NCBI RefSeq assembly: GCF_004362015.1
Contig: NZ_SNWW01000005.1
Location: 62,001-126,000 of the forward strand
DNA from: Flavobacterium chryseum
Lineage (GTDB): Bacteria > Bacteroidota > Bacteroidia > Flavobacteriales > Flavobacteriaceae
DNA length: 64,000 nucleotides
Reading direction: 5' to 3'
The position numbers and the translations under genes are program-made. The notes under the pieces were generated by a model. It was not told the origin of the DNA. It ran no database searches and saw only the letters and a program-made list of their open reading frames with translations. Positions 1 through 11,900 of the stretch are shown piece after piece. Each line of letters opens with the position of its first letter. Position 1 is the first letter of the stretch.

Positions 1-76
1 CAAAAACTTTCAGCTTATGGTCAACCATTTCAAGTAAAATTCCTTCTCCCTGTAATTTATCAATTAATTTTTTCAT
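1..76 (-). CDS. NRPS N-terminus with TubC-type docking domain (partial)
   Basis: The ATG lies at 74-76 on the minus strand and the frame runs off the left edge after 25 codons. The product starts MKKLIDKLQGEGILLEMVDH and continues KLKVF. The pattern (two short helical turns, then a hairpin with L-x-x-x-x-x-KL-x-V) fits the N-terminal TubC docking domain that begins many NRPS and PKS subunits and binds the C-terminal tail of the preceding subunit. It follows the 1906-residue NRPS by 86 bp on the same strand, so it is most likely the third synthetase of the assembly line. Only the docking region is visible; catalytic domains are inferred. Confidence 0.6.
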   Translation of the reverse strand, partial: MKKLIDKLQGEGILLEMVDHKLKVF

Positions 77-162
77 TGTTTTATTTTAATTTTCAGAGGA
101 TAATTTTCAATTTTAAAGTATAATGTAGGGTATGATTATCGGGCTTTATATTCTCGACAGTA

Positions 163-3100
163 TTATAGGTCGATATCTATTTCCTGAAGATCTTTTTTGT
201 TTGCCGTTAACTGCTCTTGTTTTTGGCTGAAATTAAGCTGTTCGGCCATTGTTTCGATAGTTCTAAATTGAAATACATGTCCGATACTTATTTCAATACC
301 AAAACTTTCCTGAATCATATTGGCTAATTTTACGGCTCTCAAACTATGCCCGCCTATTTCAAAGAAATCATCTGTTATGCTGATTTTTTCGATACCAAGT
401 ACTTCGGTCCAAATTTCAGACAGCGTTTTTTCGATTTCGTTTCTGTGCGATACATATTCCCTTTCTAGCTGGGTTAAATCAAAATCCGGAAGAAGGTCTT
501 TATCAATTTTTCCATTTTTATTTAAAATGAAATCATCTACCTGAATAAAATAGGTTGGAATCATATAAAAAGGAAGCCTGTCGCCCAAATAGGCTTTAAG
601 ATCTTTTTTATTTATTTCATCATCTGCCTTTACGTAAGCAATGATAAATTTTTCTTCGACTGCTTCAGCTACTTGCTTTAAAACCACTACAGCTCCATTT
701 ATATTCGGATGAGTGCTTAAGGTTTTCTCAATGTCATTCAATTCAATTCTATATCCGCGAAGTTTTACCTGACTATCTTTTCTTCCAAAAAATTTAATAT
801 TACCGTCTGGCAGCCATAATCCTAAATCGCCTGTTTTATAAACCCTTTCATTGTTTAAACTACCCGGATTAAGGAATTTTTCATGATTTAATTCTTCTGC
901 ATTTAAATAGCCTAAAGACAAGCCATCACCTGCCAGATATATTTCTCCAATAACTCCTAAAGGGCATAAATGCAAATTCTGGTCTAAAATATAAGCCTTA
1001 GAATTGTTGATTGGTTTGCCAATCGGAATATCATCTCCTACGGGTGATGTAATTTTGTATGTTGCCGAAAACGTCGTGTTTTCCGTAGGTCCATAACCGT
1101 TAATTAGGTTTACTGCAGGGAAAGTTTCGAGTAATTTACTAATGTGTTTAGATGATAATTTTTCGCCTCCTGCAAGTATATTTGTCAGGTCTTCAAAAAG
1201 CATTATATCCTGATCTACAAACTGGTTTAATAATCCGGCTGTAAACCACATAGTATCTACTTTTTCTGATTTTATTAATGCCGAAAGTTTTTTTGTATTT
1301 AATAAATCTTCTTTATCACATAAGACTAACTTTTTACCATTCAGCAAGGCTCCCCAAAATTCGAATGTAGAGGCATCAAAAGATACTGAGCCTGTGGACA
1401 ATATGGCGTTTACAGTATTAAAATCAATATAATTGGTGTTCTTAACCAGTCTAGTAACGCCTTTATGTGATACTAAAACCCCTTTTGGATTTCCTGTAGA
1501 ACCGGAAGTATACATTATATAAGAAGGGTCTTCAGGCTGATTTTTATTTTGCTGAACTAAAGCACTTTCTAAAGAATCTAACTGAACGTCTATGGCGACA
1601 ATATTTCCATCAAAAAAATCAAGATCAAACATATACTCCATTTGAGTAATGATTGTGTTGGTATCAATATCGTTTGCAATAAATTTTTTTCTAATCTGAG
1701 GACTTTCTACATCAATAGGAACATATATGGCGCCTGCTTTTAAAACGCCAAGTATGGTCGCAATCAAAAGCTCTGATTTATCTAAGATGATTCCGATTTT
1801 GTCTCCCTTTTTTACTCCATATTCTGTACTTAATAGATGAGCTACTTTATCAGAATTGTAGTTTAATTCCTGATAGGTTAATTGTGTGTTTTTATACACA
1901 ACTGCGATATGATCAGGAGTCTTATTTACCTGTTCCTGAAATGCATCAATAATATCCAGACAAACTTCAGGGTTAAAAACTCCTGAACTAAAGTTTGATG
2001 AAAGAAGCTGTGTTTCGCCAATTGATAAATAAGGAATCGCTGCAATTGTGTGATTTGGATTAACTGCTGCTGCCACCAATAAGCTTTCGAAATGTTTTTC
2101 AATTTGATGAATAAAAACTTCATCAAAAATATCTGTATTGTAAACTAAAGTAAACTCCAGCCCATTTATTGTTTCAACAAAATTGAAAGAAATATCAAAT
2201 CGGCTAACTGATGCTTTAATCTTTTCATACAATGCTATTTCAAGACCTTCACTACTTAAAGCATTTATTTTTTTATCTAAATCGGCATTTTGTAAAACAA
2301 CCGTTGAATCAAACAAAGGATTTCTGCTAATATCATGTGTCAGGTCAAGATTTCCAATTAATTTATCGAAAGGATAAATTTGATGTTCGTATGCTTCCTG
2401 AGTCAGCTTCTTTACATTCCGGAATATGTTTACTAAAGAATCTTCCCCTGAAAACTGGCAACGCAGTGGCAGTACATTAATAAAACATCCAATTTGTTTT
2501 TCTAAGTCGGCATGATTTCTTCCTGTAATCGAACTTCCCAGAATAATATCTTCCTGATTAGTATATTTATAAATCAATACGTTTACCATAGATACGAGTC
2601 CCATAAACAAAGTCAGGTTTTCGCTATCTAATACATTCTTGAAATTTTGTAAAGTTGTATGATCAATGTTTACAGTAAGAGTCTCGCCGTTATATGTTTT
2701 AATTTTAGGACGAATTTTACTTTTTTGAAGATTTAAAACTGGTAACTCGCCAGAGAATTTTTCGATCCAGTAAGCTTTATGAACCTGTAAAGTTTCATCC
2801 TTTAATTCTTCATTTTGCCACGCTGCAAAATCTTTGTACTGTATTCTCAGCGGTTTTAAATTTGTTGGAGTATTATTTTTATGAGCCTGATATAAATGCA
2901 ACAGTTCTTCAATAAAAACCTCCATAGATAATCCGTCACTAATAATGTGATGCATAACGCATACCAGAATCCATTTGGAATCCTGCACTTGCACTAAACT
3001 CACTTTTAAAAGCGGTCCTTCGGACAAATTAAAAACTACCTGAATTAAATTACGAATTGTATTTTCTAATTCATTTTCTGTACGATCTCGCAAATCAATG

Positions 3101-5883
3101 CAATCAATAGTAAAATTATCGTTTTCATGTGATATAATTTGTCTTAATTCCTGATTTTCATTTTCTTTAAAAGAGGTTCTAAAACTCTCATGTCGTGCTA
3201 CTATTGTTTTAAAAGCAAAAAATAAGGCAGGCTTGTCCAGATTTCCTTCAAAAACGTAAGTACTCGGAATTGTATAGGCTTTGTTGGCTTCATGAAATTG
3301 ACTTAATGCCCAAAAACGTTGTTGAGATGATGAAAGCGAATAACTTAGTTGCTCCTGTAAAGCTTCTATTTCTTTAAAATAACTTTTCTTGGCTAATAAT
3401 ATGGTTTCTGAAATTGCTTTAATATTTCTGTCTTCAAAAACATTACCGATATCAATTTTCACATTCAGGTTTTTATGGATCATTGATACCAGATTCATCG
3501 CTTTAATACTATGTCCGCCAATATCAAAAAAATCATCTGTAATGCTTATATCTTCTTTATCAAATAGTTCTGTCCATATTTGATATACAGCTTTTTCAAT
3601 TTCAGTTGTAGGCAAAACCAATTCTCTTGTTGCTTCTTTCTTAGATTTTGCCAGTTTGACTAATTCTTTTTCATCTGTTTTCCCGTTTCTGTTTAATGGT
3701 ATTTGCGGCACTTGTGTAAGATGCGACGGAACCATATATTTAGGAAGTTTTTGAATTAGATAAGAATGAAGTTCATCGGTACTGATATTAATATCTGCAA
3801 CAAAAAAAGCACTCAAAAATTTGACATCATGAAGGTCTTTGTTTACCAAAATCACAGCTTCGCAAATGGTGCTAAAACTCGTTATTTTACGTTCTATTTC
3901 TCCTAATTCTATTCTGAAACCTCTAATTTTCACCTGCTTATCTCTTCTGCCTAAGATTTCTATACTACCATTTGACAGCCATTTGCAGATATCTCCTGTT
4001 TTATACAATAAAGAATTTTTCGAATACGGATTTTCGATAAAACTTTTTGATGTAAGTTCTTCTTTATTTAAATATCCCGCTGCAACTCCTTCTCCGGAAA
4101 CATAAAGTTCACCTGAAATACCAATAGGCTGCAATTTCAAACTTTCATTAAGAATATAACATTGTGTATACGAAATTGGTTTTCCTATCGGAATGTTTTG
4201 TGCTTCTTCCAAAACTTGATCTACAGTATGAAATGTTGAGAAAGTGGTATTTTCGGTAGGACCATAAACGTGTATTAATTTTCCACTTCCGTTATGATTG
4301 ATAAATTTTCGAACATGCGATACAGAAACCATTTCTCCGCCAAAAAGAATTTTTCTCAATTTTTTAAGGCTTTCAATATCAGTATCAACCATGGAATTGA
4401 ACAAGGCAGTAGTCATAAAAACAACCGATATTTCGTTTTGTGTAATGGTCTGAAACAGTAACTCAAAATTTAATACCAGATCTTTCTCCGGAATGTGTAA
4501 AGTAGCTCCATTTAATAATACACCCCAAATATCAAATGTAGAACCATCAAAAGCAGGATTTGAAATGGCCAAAATACGATCCTGAGGTTCAATTTTGATG
4601 TAATTGGTTTCTTTTACAAGTCTTACAATGCTTTTCTCTTTTACCACAACACCTTTAGGCACCCCCGTTGATCCTGATGTGTACATAATGTAGGCAATGT
4701 CTCCTTTAACATTTATGTTTTCCCGATTTGTGTTGGGAATATTTTCTTCATTTAGCATCACATCTACACTAAATAAAGGAATTGAATAATTAATAATATG
4801 GCTTAAATATTCTAATTGAGTTATAATAACTTTAGGTTGGGTATCAGACAACATATAATCCAGTCTTTCTTCTGTAAGATTATAATCTAAAGGCAAATAC
4901 GCCGCGCCGATTTTTAAGGCAGCAATAAAAGCGAGGATTGTATAATCCGAGTAATCTGTCATTACTCCAATAATATCACCGGATTTAATTCCGTAATCTT
5001 CCTGCAGACAATACGCCAAATGATTGGCTTTGTGGTTCACCTCTGCATAAGTATATTTTTTTCCTTTATGCACTAAGGCTATATTACTTGGCGTTGTCAA
5101 AACCTGCTGGTGAAAAACAGTTATAACACTTTCTTCAATTCTTTTTTCAGATTCTCCCGAAAATTCAAGTAATTGCTGTTTTTCAAAAGCCGTAATAAAT
5201 TCAATTTCACTGATTTTAGTATCAATTATATCGCTTATATTTTCAAGTATATAATTGTAATGATGTGTTAGGTTCTCGATAAAAAACCTGTCGTATTTTG
5301 CAGTATCGTAATGGATTTTTATTGATAATCCCTTAACATTTTTATCATCTATTTCCAGGCAAAGTTTTGCCTGAGCCGTTAGCGTATTTTTACTGTTTAG
5401 TTCTTTATAGATAAAGGCATAATGAAGGTATTCTTCCTGAGTTACTTCAATATTCGAAAATTCATTATGAATTAATTCAAAGGAAATAGCATCATAAATA
5501 AGCGTTTCTTCGATTTCTTTTTTGGTCGCATTTACAATATCTTTTAGCGAGTTTTCATTAGATACCGGTGTCTGAAAAAACACTACTGTATCTTTTTCGA
5601 GTTGTATTTTCTGTAAATGAAAAGGAGATGAAGCCACCCAAATTACCTCATTATTGGTGTATCTTTTTAGTAAAGCATCAAAAACAGACAGATAAATGGT
5701 ACCAGCAGCAATGGCGTTTCCTCCTGATAATTTATTGACTTTATCTAAACATCGGTCATTTAAAAAAATACTATACTCACCAGAAGGTGTTTGCTCATAT
5801 TGGCTAAGTAAATGATTGATATCATTACTGTATTGCTTTATTTTATTAAACCAATAATCTTGTATGATCTTTTTATCCTTCAT
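163..5883 (-). CDS. Nonribosomal peptide synthetase, two modules (half-C)-A-PCP-C-A-PCP
   Basis: This 1906-residue protein activates and joins two amino acids as thioesters. Residues 1-230 resemble only the C-terminal lobe of a condensation domain and lack HHxxxDG. A1 covers about 245-720 (YTSGSTGVPKGV near 398, core A5 VYGPTENTTF). PCP1 has its phosphopantetheine serine near 792 (GGHSIKA). A full C domain follows with HHIISDG near 980. A2 (YTSGSTGNPKGV near 1454) and PCP2 (GGHSLRA, serine near 1847) finish it. By eye the pocket code is DGFFLGVTFK for A1, close to the Ile code DGFFLGVVYK, and DAFWLGGTFK for A2, close to Val codes. There is no thioesterase or epimerase domain, so the chain must pass to another protein, probably the one starting at 76. 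It lies 70 bp after the upstream NRPS. Substrate assignments are inference. Confidence 0.95.
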   Translation of the reverse strand: MKDKKIIQDYWFNKIKQYSNDINHLLSQYEQTPSGEYSIFLNDRCLDKVNKLSGGNAIAAGTIYLSVFDALLKRYTNNEVIWVASSPFHLQKIQLEKDTVVFFQTPVSNENSLKDIVNATKKEIEETLIYDAISFELIHNEFSNIEVTQEEYLHYAFIYKELNSKNTLTAQAKLCLEIDDKNVKGLSIKIHYDTAKYDRFFIENLTHHYNYILENISDIIDTKISEIEFITAFEKQQLLEFSGESEKRIEESVITVFHQQVLTTPSNIALVHKGKKYTYAEVNHKANHLAYCLQEDYGIKSGDIIGVMTDYSDYTILAFIAALKIGAAYLPLDYNLTEERLDYMLSDTQPKVIITQLEYLSHIINYSIPLFSVDVMLNEENIPNTNRENINVKGDIAYIMYTSGSTGVPKGVVVKEKSIVRLVKETNYIKIEPQDRILAISNPAFDGSTFDIWGVLLNGATLHIPEKDLVLNFELLFQTITQNEISVVFMTTALFNSMVDTDIESLKKLRKILFGGEMVSVSHVRKFINHNGSGKLIHVYGPTENTTFSTFHTVDQVLEEAQNIPIGKPISYTQCYILNESLKLQPIGISGELYVSGEGVAAGYLNKEELTSKSFIENPYSKNSLLYKTGDICKWLSNGSIEILGRRDKQVKIRGFRIELGEIERKITSFSTICEAVILVNKDLHDVKFLSAFFVADINISTDELHSYLIQKLPKYMVPSHLTQVPQIPLNRNGKTDEKELVKLAKSKKEATRELVLPTTEIEKAVYQIWTELFDKEDISITDDFFDIGGHSIKAMNLVSMIHKNLNVKIDIGNVFEDRNIKAISETILLAKKSYFKEIEALQEQLSYSLSSSQQRFWALSQFHEANKAYTIPSTYVFEGNLDKPALFFAFKTIVARHESFRTSFKENENQELRQIISHENDNFTIDCIDLRDRTENELENTIRNLIQVVFNLSEGPLLKVSLVQVQDSKWILVCVMHHIISDGLSMEVFIEELLHLYQAHKNNTPTNLKPLRIQYKDFAAWQNEELKDETLQVHKAYWIEKFSGELPVLNLQKSKIRPKIKTYNGETLTVNIDHTTLQNFKNVLDSENLTLFMGLVSMVNVLIYKYTNQEDIILGSSITGRNHADLEKQIGCFINVLPLRCQFSGEDSLVNIFRNVKKLTQEAYEHQIYPFDKLIGNLDLTHDISRNPLFDSTVVLQNADLDKKINALSSEGLEIALYEKIKASVSRFDISFNFVETINGLEFTLVYNTDIFDEVFIHQIEKHFESLLVAAAVNPNHTIAAIPYLSIGETQLLSSNFSSGVFNPEVCLDIIDAFQEQVNKTPDHIAVVYKNTQLTYQELNYNSDKVAHLLSTEYGVKKGDKIGIILDKSELLIATILGVLKAGAIYVPIDVESPQIRKKFIANDIDTNTIITQMEYMFDLDFFDGNIVAIDVQLDSLESALVQQNKNQPEDPSYIMYTSGSTGNPKGVLVSHKGVTRLVKNTNYIDFNTVNAILSTGSVSFDASTFEFWGALLNGKKLVLCDKEDLLNTKKLSALIKSEKVDTMWFTAGLLNQFVDQDIMLFEDLTNILAGGEKLSSKHISKLLETFPAVNLINGYGPTENTTFSATYKITSPVGDDIPIGKPINNSKAYILDQNLHLCPLGVIGEIYLAGDGLSLGYLNAEELNHEKFLNPGSLNNERVYKTGDLGLWLPDGNIKFFGRKDSQVKLRGYRIELNDIEKTLSTHPNINGAVVVLKQVAEAVEEKFIIAYVKADDEINKKDLKAYLGDRLPFYMIPTYFIQVDDFILNKNGKIDKDLLPDFDLTQLEREYVSHRNEIEKTLSEIWTEVLGIEKISITDDFFEIGGHSLRAVKLANMIQESFGIEISIGHVFQFRTIETMAEQLNFSQKQEQLTANKKDLQEIDIDL

Positions 5884-5953
5884 GATGTCGTATTATTAAT
5901 GGAATTAAAAACAAAAGGTTTGTTAGGTATGTACTAATGAGGTGAACTATGTT

Positions 5954-8900
5954 CTAAAAATTTATTTCGATATTTATTCTGGAAGATTCTAATTGCTTTT
6001 CGCTTTGGGTTTTAAAACTGTATGAGGCTATTTCTCCTGCTGTGTTTTTTGATAATGCTTCTAAAAACACTAAATATCGTTCTACAAGCAAGTCTATACT
6101 ATCTCTGCTAAAAAGATCTTTTCTATATTCAAGGATAAAATTTGAACCGTTTGATATTATCCACAAATCATATTTAACCTGTTCTGTAAATACATTTTGA
6201 ACTTTTGCAGTAAGATTTTCGTTGATTCTAAATTCATCATGGGCAAGGTTATTCCAGGTAAAACCAGTATTGATAAAATTGGTTCCTCTTTCTCCCCTTT
6301 CAAATTCTAAATCTCTTAAAATTAAATCGATAGGGTACATTTGATTTTCGAAAGCATTTGATAATTTATCCTGAACCATCTTAATTATAGTCTCGAAATT
6401 TTCATTTTCATGAAGATGTAATCTTATCGGCAACAGATTTACATAATAGCCCAATTGATCTTCTAAATTGGCATGAGCACGACCCGCAAACGGAACGCCT
6501 AATATGATATCTGTTTCTGCTGTTTGTAAGTTTAAAAAACTGAAAAATGCCGCTAAGTGAAATGTAAATTCAGTAACATTAAGTTTTTTAGCAATTTTTT
6601 TGATAGACAAATTAGCCTCCGTATTCAGGAAAAAATCTACTTTTCCGCCCTGATTATCAGCGTTCGTTTGTGGCAAATAATCATAATTAAGTTTTAATGG
6701 TCTTAAATATCCCTGCAATTCATTCATCCAATAAGTATTGGTAATCGCATTTGTTTTCATTTCATTCTTCAACCAATAGCTATACTCTTTATATTGAATA
6801 GCCAATGGAGAAGAATCCACAACTTGTTTTTTTAATATTGAATTATAATTAGCACTTATTTCTTCTATCAGAAGCTGTAGTGACCACGCGTCTGATATTA
6901 TATGATGGATGACGAATAAAAAAGCATAATGTTCATTACCTAAACAGACTAATTTTGCTTTGAATAATGGACCTCTAAATAAATCAAATGCAAAACCGGC
7001 TGTTTGCTGAATTTCATTTTTTAATAGTAATTCTTTATCGGTATTAGTACTAAAATCTTCATATCCTACTGAAAATTGAAATGCTGAAGATGGAATAATA
7101 AACTGTTTGATGTTTTTTTCTTCATCTTCTTTAAAAACGGTTCTTAATATTTCATGTTTTAGGATAACGAGATAAAATGCTTCTTTAAAAGCCTCAATAT
7201 CAAATTTTCCATGAAAATGATATGCTGCCGGAATATTATAAGCGATCTCTTTTCCTTTAAACTGGCTCACCATCCAAAGGCTCTTTTGAGCATATGACAT
7301 TTCATAGGAAGTCTCATTTGGCACAGCATCAATAGACATGTAATTATTTGAAAACGAATTTTTTATCAGTTCAGCCTGATCTTTTAAAACCGAGTATTCA
7401 AATAATTTTTCAAAAGAAACAGTAACCTGAAATTGTTCATTTATTTTATTAATTAACTGACCTAATTTAAGACTATGTCCTCCTAAACTAAAAAAATCAT
7501 CTGCTGAACTTATGGTTTCAAGTCCTAAAACATCTTTCCAGATAAGAGCTAATGTTTTTTCGATTCTTCCTGTTGGAGCAATAAGTCCATTACTAATTTC
7601 TGTATTTCCATCAATATCCGGAAGTGCTTCTTTGTCTGTTTTTCCGTTTGGTGAAAGCGGGATAAACGGAACCTCAACATAATATTGCGGAATCATATAA
7701 CCGGGCAATATATTTTGTAGATATTTTTTAAAATCATTTTTAGAAATACCTTCACCTCCGGTATAATAAGCCACCAGAATATCAGTGCCTTTAAAATGCT
7801 TTACAACGACGACAACTTGTTTTACAGTATCTGAAATTTGTAATAAACTATTTTCTATTTCCTCCAGTTCTATTCTGTATCCTCTTAATTTTACCTGATG
7901 ATCTTTTCTGCCCAAATATTCGATATTTCCGTCAGGAAACCATTTTACCAGATCGCCTGTATCATACATGATACTGTCTTTGATAAATGGATTTTTTATA
8001 AATTTAGTAGCGGTAAGTTCTTCTTTGTTAAGATAGCCGAGCGCTACTCCTTCACCTGCTAAATATAATTTACCAACAATACCAAGAGGTATTAACTGCA
8101 AATTTTCATCTAATATATAGGCCTGTGTATTAGCAATAGGTTTGCCTATAGGGATTGATTTATATATTTTGTCTTTTTCTAATTTATAAGTTGTACTGTA
8201 AGTTGTATCTTCAGATGGTCCGTACAGGTTTCTAATTTCTGCCGCAGTATTTAGTAATTCTCTGGCGATATCTACAGGAAATGGTTCTCCTGCTAAATTG
8301 ATAATGTTTGCATTTTCTAAAGCTGAAAAATCTTCCGCAATCAGACTTCTGATGCTTGAAGGAACTGTGTTGATTAAAACTCTTTTATCCTTTTTTAATT
8401 CTTTGCTTATTTCCAGAGCATTGCCTAATAATTTTATCGTTTTTCCAACAGATAAAGTAAAAAACATTTCATAGGCAGAAAGGTCAAAACAATGGGATGT
8501 GGCAGCATAAACTAAATCAAAACTACCGGTATTAAATTCTTTTTTGGCCCAGTATAAAAATGCTGTAACATTTTTATGGGTAATAAGAACTCCTTTTGGT
8601 TTACCCGTAGTTCCCGAAGTATAAATAACATAGGCCAAATCTCCGGCTTTGTTTATTTTTTGAAGATTTTCTTTAGCGGAATTTTGCTTTTTTACAAGAA
8701 ACTGATCCAATTCTTTTTCATCAATTACAACTTTGCAATTGCTATCTTCTATAATATAATTGATGCGTTCAACTGGATAATTAACATCTATTGGCACATA
8801 GGCTGCTCCTGATTTAAGGACCGCTAAAATGACAATTACTAAATGTTCATCTCTTTTTAAACGTACTCCTACTAAATCATTTGGTATGATATCATAATTT

Positions 8901-11900
8901 TCTCGAAGATAATACGCTAGTTGATTTGATTGCTCATGAAGTTCTTTGTATGTCAATTGTACATCATTAAAAATCAAGGCACAATAGTCTGGTGTTTTAT
9001 CTGCCTGTAATTCTAACAAATCAACAATAGTAGCTTCTTTTGGAAAATAGATTTCATTTTCGTTGAATATCTTTAGCAACAATTCTTTTTCACTTTCCTC
9101 TAAATATTCTATGGCATCAATCGTAACATTGGCATCGTTAAAGGCAATAGTTAAAAGGTTTTCAAAATGTTTGAATATGGCATTAATCCAAAACTCATCA
9201 TATATATCTGTATTGTATTCAAGGCTTAAAAGCAGTTCTTCTTTTTTCTCTGTAAAAACAAAACTAAGATCAAACTGAGATGTATTTCTTTTAATTTCAA
9301 ATGGCTCTACAGCAACTCCTTCCATCGGAGCATTTGTGTGTATAGTTTTTAATTGTGCCTGATTTTGCAACACGACAAACACATCAAATAAGGCAGATCT
9401 TGAAGCGTCTCTTTTTAGATTAAGCTTATTTACTAAACTGCTAAAAGCATAATTTTGATGTTCGTATGCGTCGATTAACGTTTTTCTTTGTACATCTAAT
9501 AATGCCGAAAAGCTGTCAGTTCCTGTTATTTTGGTTTTAATGGCCAAAGTGTTTAAAAATAAACCAAGCTGATTTTCCAGATCCGGATGTTCTCTTCCTG
9601 CCATTGGAGTTCCCAAAATAATATTATTTTGATTGGTATAGCGGTATAATAAAGCATTGACTCCGGCCATTAAAGTCATAAACGGCGTTGCGTTATTCGT
9701 TTTAGAAAATTGCTTTAATTTTGATAAAAAAGCTTCTGAAAAGGAATATGTTAGCGTATTACCACTATAGGTTTGTTTTGCCGGTCGGCTCTTATAAATT
9801 GGTAATTCTAAAACAGGAATTTGTTCTTTAAACACAGATAACCAATATTCTTCTGAATCTAAAACTGATTTTTCGTTTTCCTGAGATTGCATCCATACGG
9901 CATAATCTTTGTATTGAATTGTTATTGAAAAATCAATTATATTTCCCTGAACCAGATTATTGTAAGTCGTAACAATTTCAGAAATTAATAATTCTAAAGA
10001 CCAGCCATCTCCAATAATATGCTGCATCACCAAAGAAAGGATATGTTCGTTTCCTTCGATTTTTAAAAGAGCTCCTTTTAGTAATGGCGCATTTGTTAAA
10101 TCAAAAATGGTAGCTTGTTGCTCATTTAAATATTGAGAAAGTTCTTCTTTACCTTTATTTGAATAATTTTCCTGAATAAGGTTAAATTTCCATTGTCCTT
10201 CTTCTAAAATATATTGGCTTATTTCTCCATCATAACCTGCTTTAAAATAGGTTCTTAAAATTTCGTATTTAGCAATCAAAAGATTAAAAGCTTTTTCTAG
10301 TTTTAAAACATCTACATCGCCTGTTAATTTTACGGCACCATGCATATTATAAGCACTATTACCGCCTTCAAACTGACTCAAAACCCACATTTTATGTTGT
10401 GACGCTGTTAGCGGATAATAGTTTTGAACCTCGGTTTTAGGAATTGACTGATAGTTTTCTTTTCTTATTTTTTGACTTATTTGTGCAATAGTAGGTGCAA
10501 GAAAAAGCTCTTTATAAGAAATCGTACCGTTAAGTCTTTTGTAAATATTGTTGATCACCTGCCCTATCATTAAGCTGTGACCTCCTAAATCAAAAAAGTT
10601 ATCTTCGATTCCTATTTTTTCAATACCCAGAATTTCCTGCCAAATAGCAACTAATGTCTTTTCTATTTCATTTCCCGGAGCTACATAATTAGCATTTGAT
10701 AGCTGATGAAGCGGCAAACTTTCCAGAACTTTTCGATCTGTTTTTCCATTTGGTGTTAACGGAATTTTATCTAAAGCGATAAAATAGTTCGGCACCATAT
10801 AAGCAGGCAGTTTTTCTTTCAGATAACTTTTTAGTGTTTCTTCATCAATTCTTTTGTTTTTAGTGAAATAAGCAACTAAATTTTGTACTGCATTATTTTG
10901 CAATACCAGAACAACAACCTCAGTTACGTTTTCTGAAAAAGATAGAATTGCATTTTCAATTTCTCCAAGTTCAACTCGATATCCTCTTAGTTTTACCTGA
11001 TAATCTTTTCTTCCTAAAAAGTCAATAGTACCATCCGGAAGCCATTTGGCCACATCTCCAGTATCGTACATTAAAACGCTGTCACTAAAAGGATTTGTAA
11101 TGAATTTTTCTGCCGTTAATTCAGCACGATTAAGATATCCTTTTGATAAACCATCTCCTGAGATATATAATTTTCCGGCTACACCAACAGGCAATAATTC
11201 CAGATTTTTATCTAATATGTAAACCTTCGTGTTCGATATGGCTTTACCTATCGAAACTGATTTCGTGTATTCTTTTTGTGCAGATAATTTATACACCGTA
11301 CTGTAAGTCGTATCCTCAGAAGGTCCGTATAGATTTCTTATTTCAGCATTTGTATCCAGTAATTTTTTAGAAAGATCAACCGGAAATGGCTCTCCTGCTA
11401 AGTTGATTATAGTAGTATTTTTTAAACTATATCCACTTTCAATAATATGCCTGATACTTGAAGGAACCGTATTGACCAATACTTTTTTATCATGCTGAAG
11501 CGCTTCTCCTATTTCCAAAGCATTTTCAAGAATTCTTATTTTTTTTCCGATAGATAAAGGATAAAACAATTCATAAACAGAAAGATCAAAACAATACGAA
11601 GTTGCCGCATAAACAATCTCAAAAGCGTCTGCATTATATTCTTCCTGAGACCAGTAAATCAAAACAACCGCATTTTGATGCGATATCATAACTCCTTTTG
11701 GATTTCCGGTTGTGCCAGAAGTGTAAATAATATAAGCTAAATCTCTGTGGTGATTTATTACTTTAGGATTATCTGTGTTATTAGAATGGTCTGGATCATT
11801 AAGATAATTTCTTAAATGATTTTTATCAATCACCAGTTTACACTGACTGTCTTTTTCTATGTATTGAATGCGTTCTTCAGGATAATTAATTTCAATAGGC

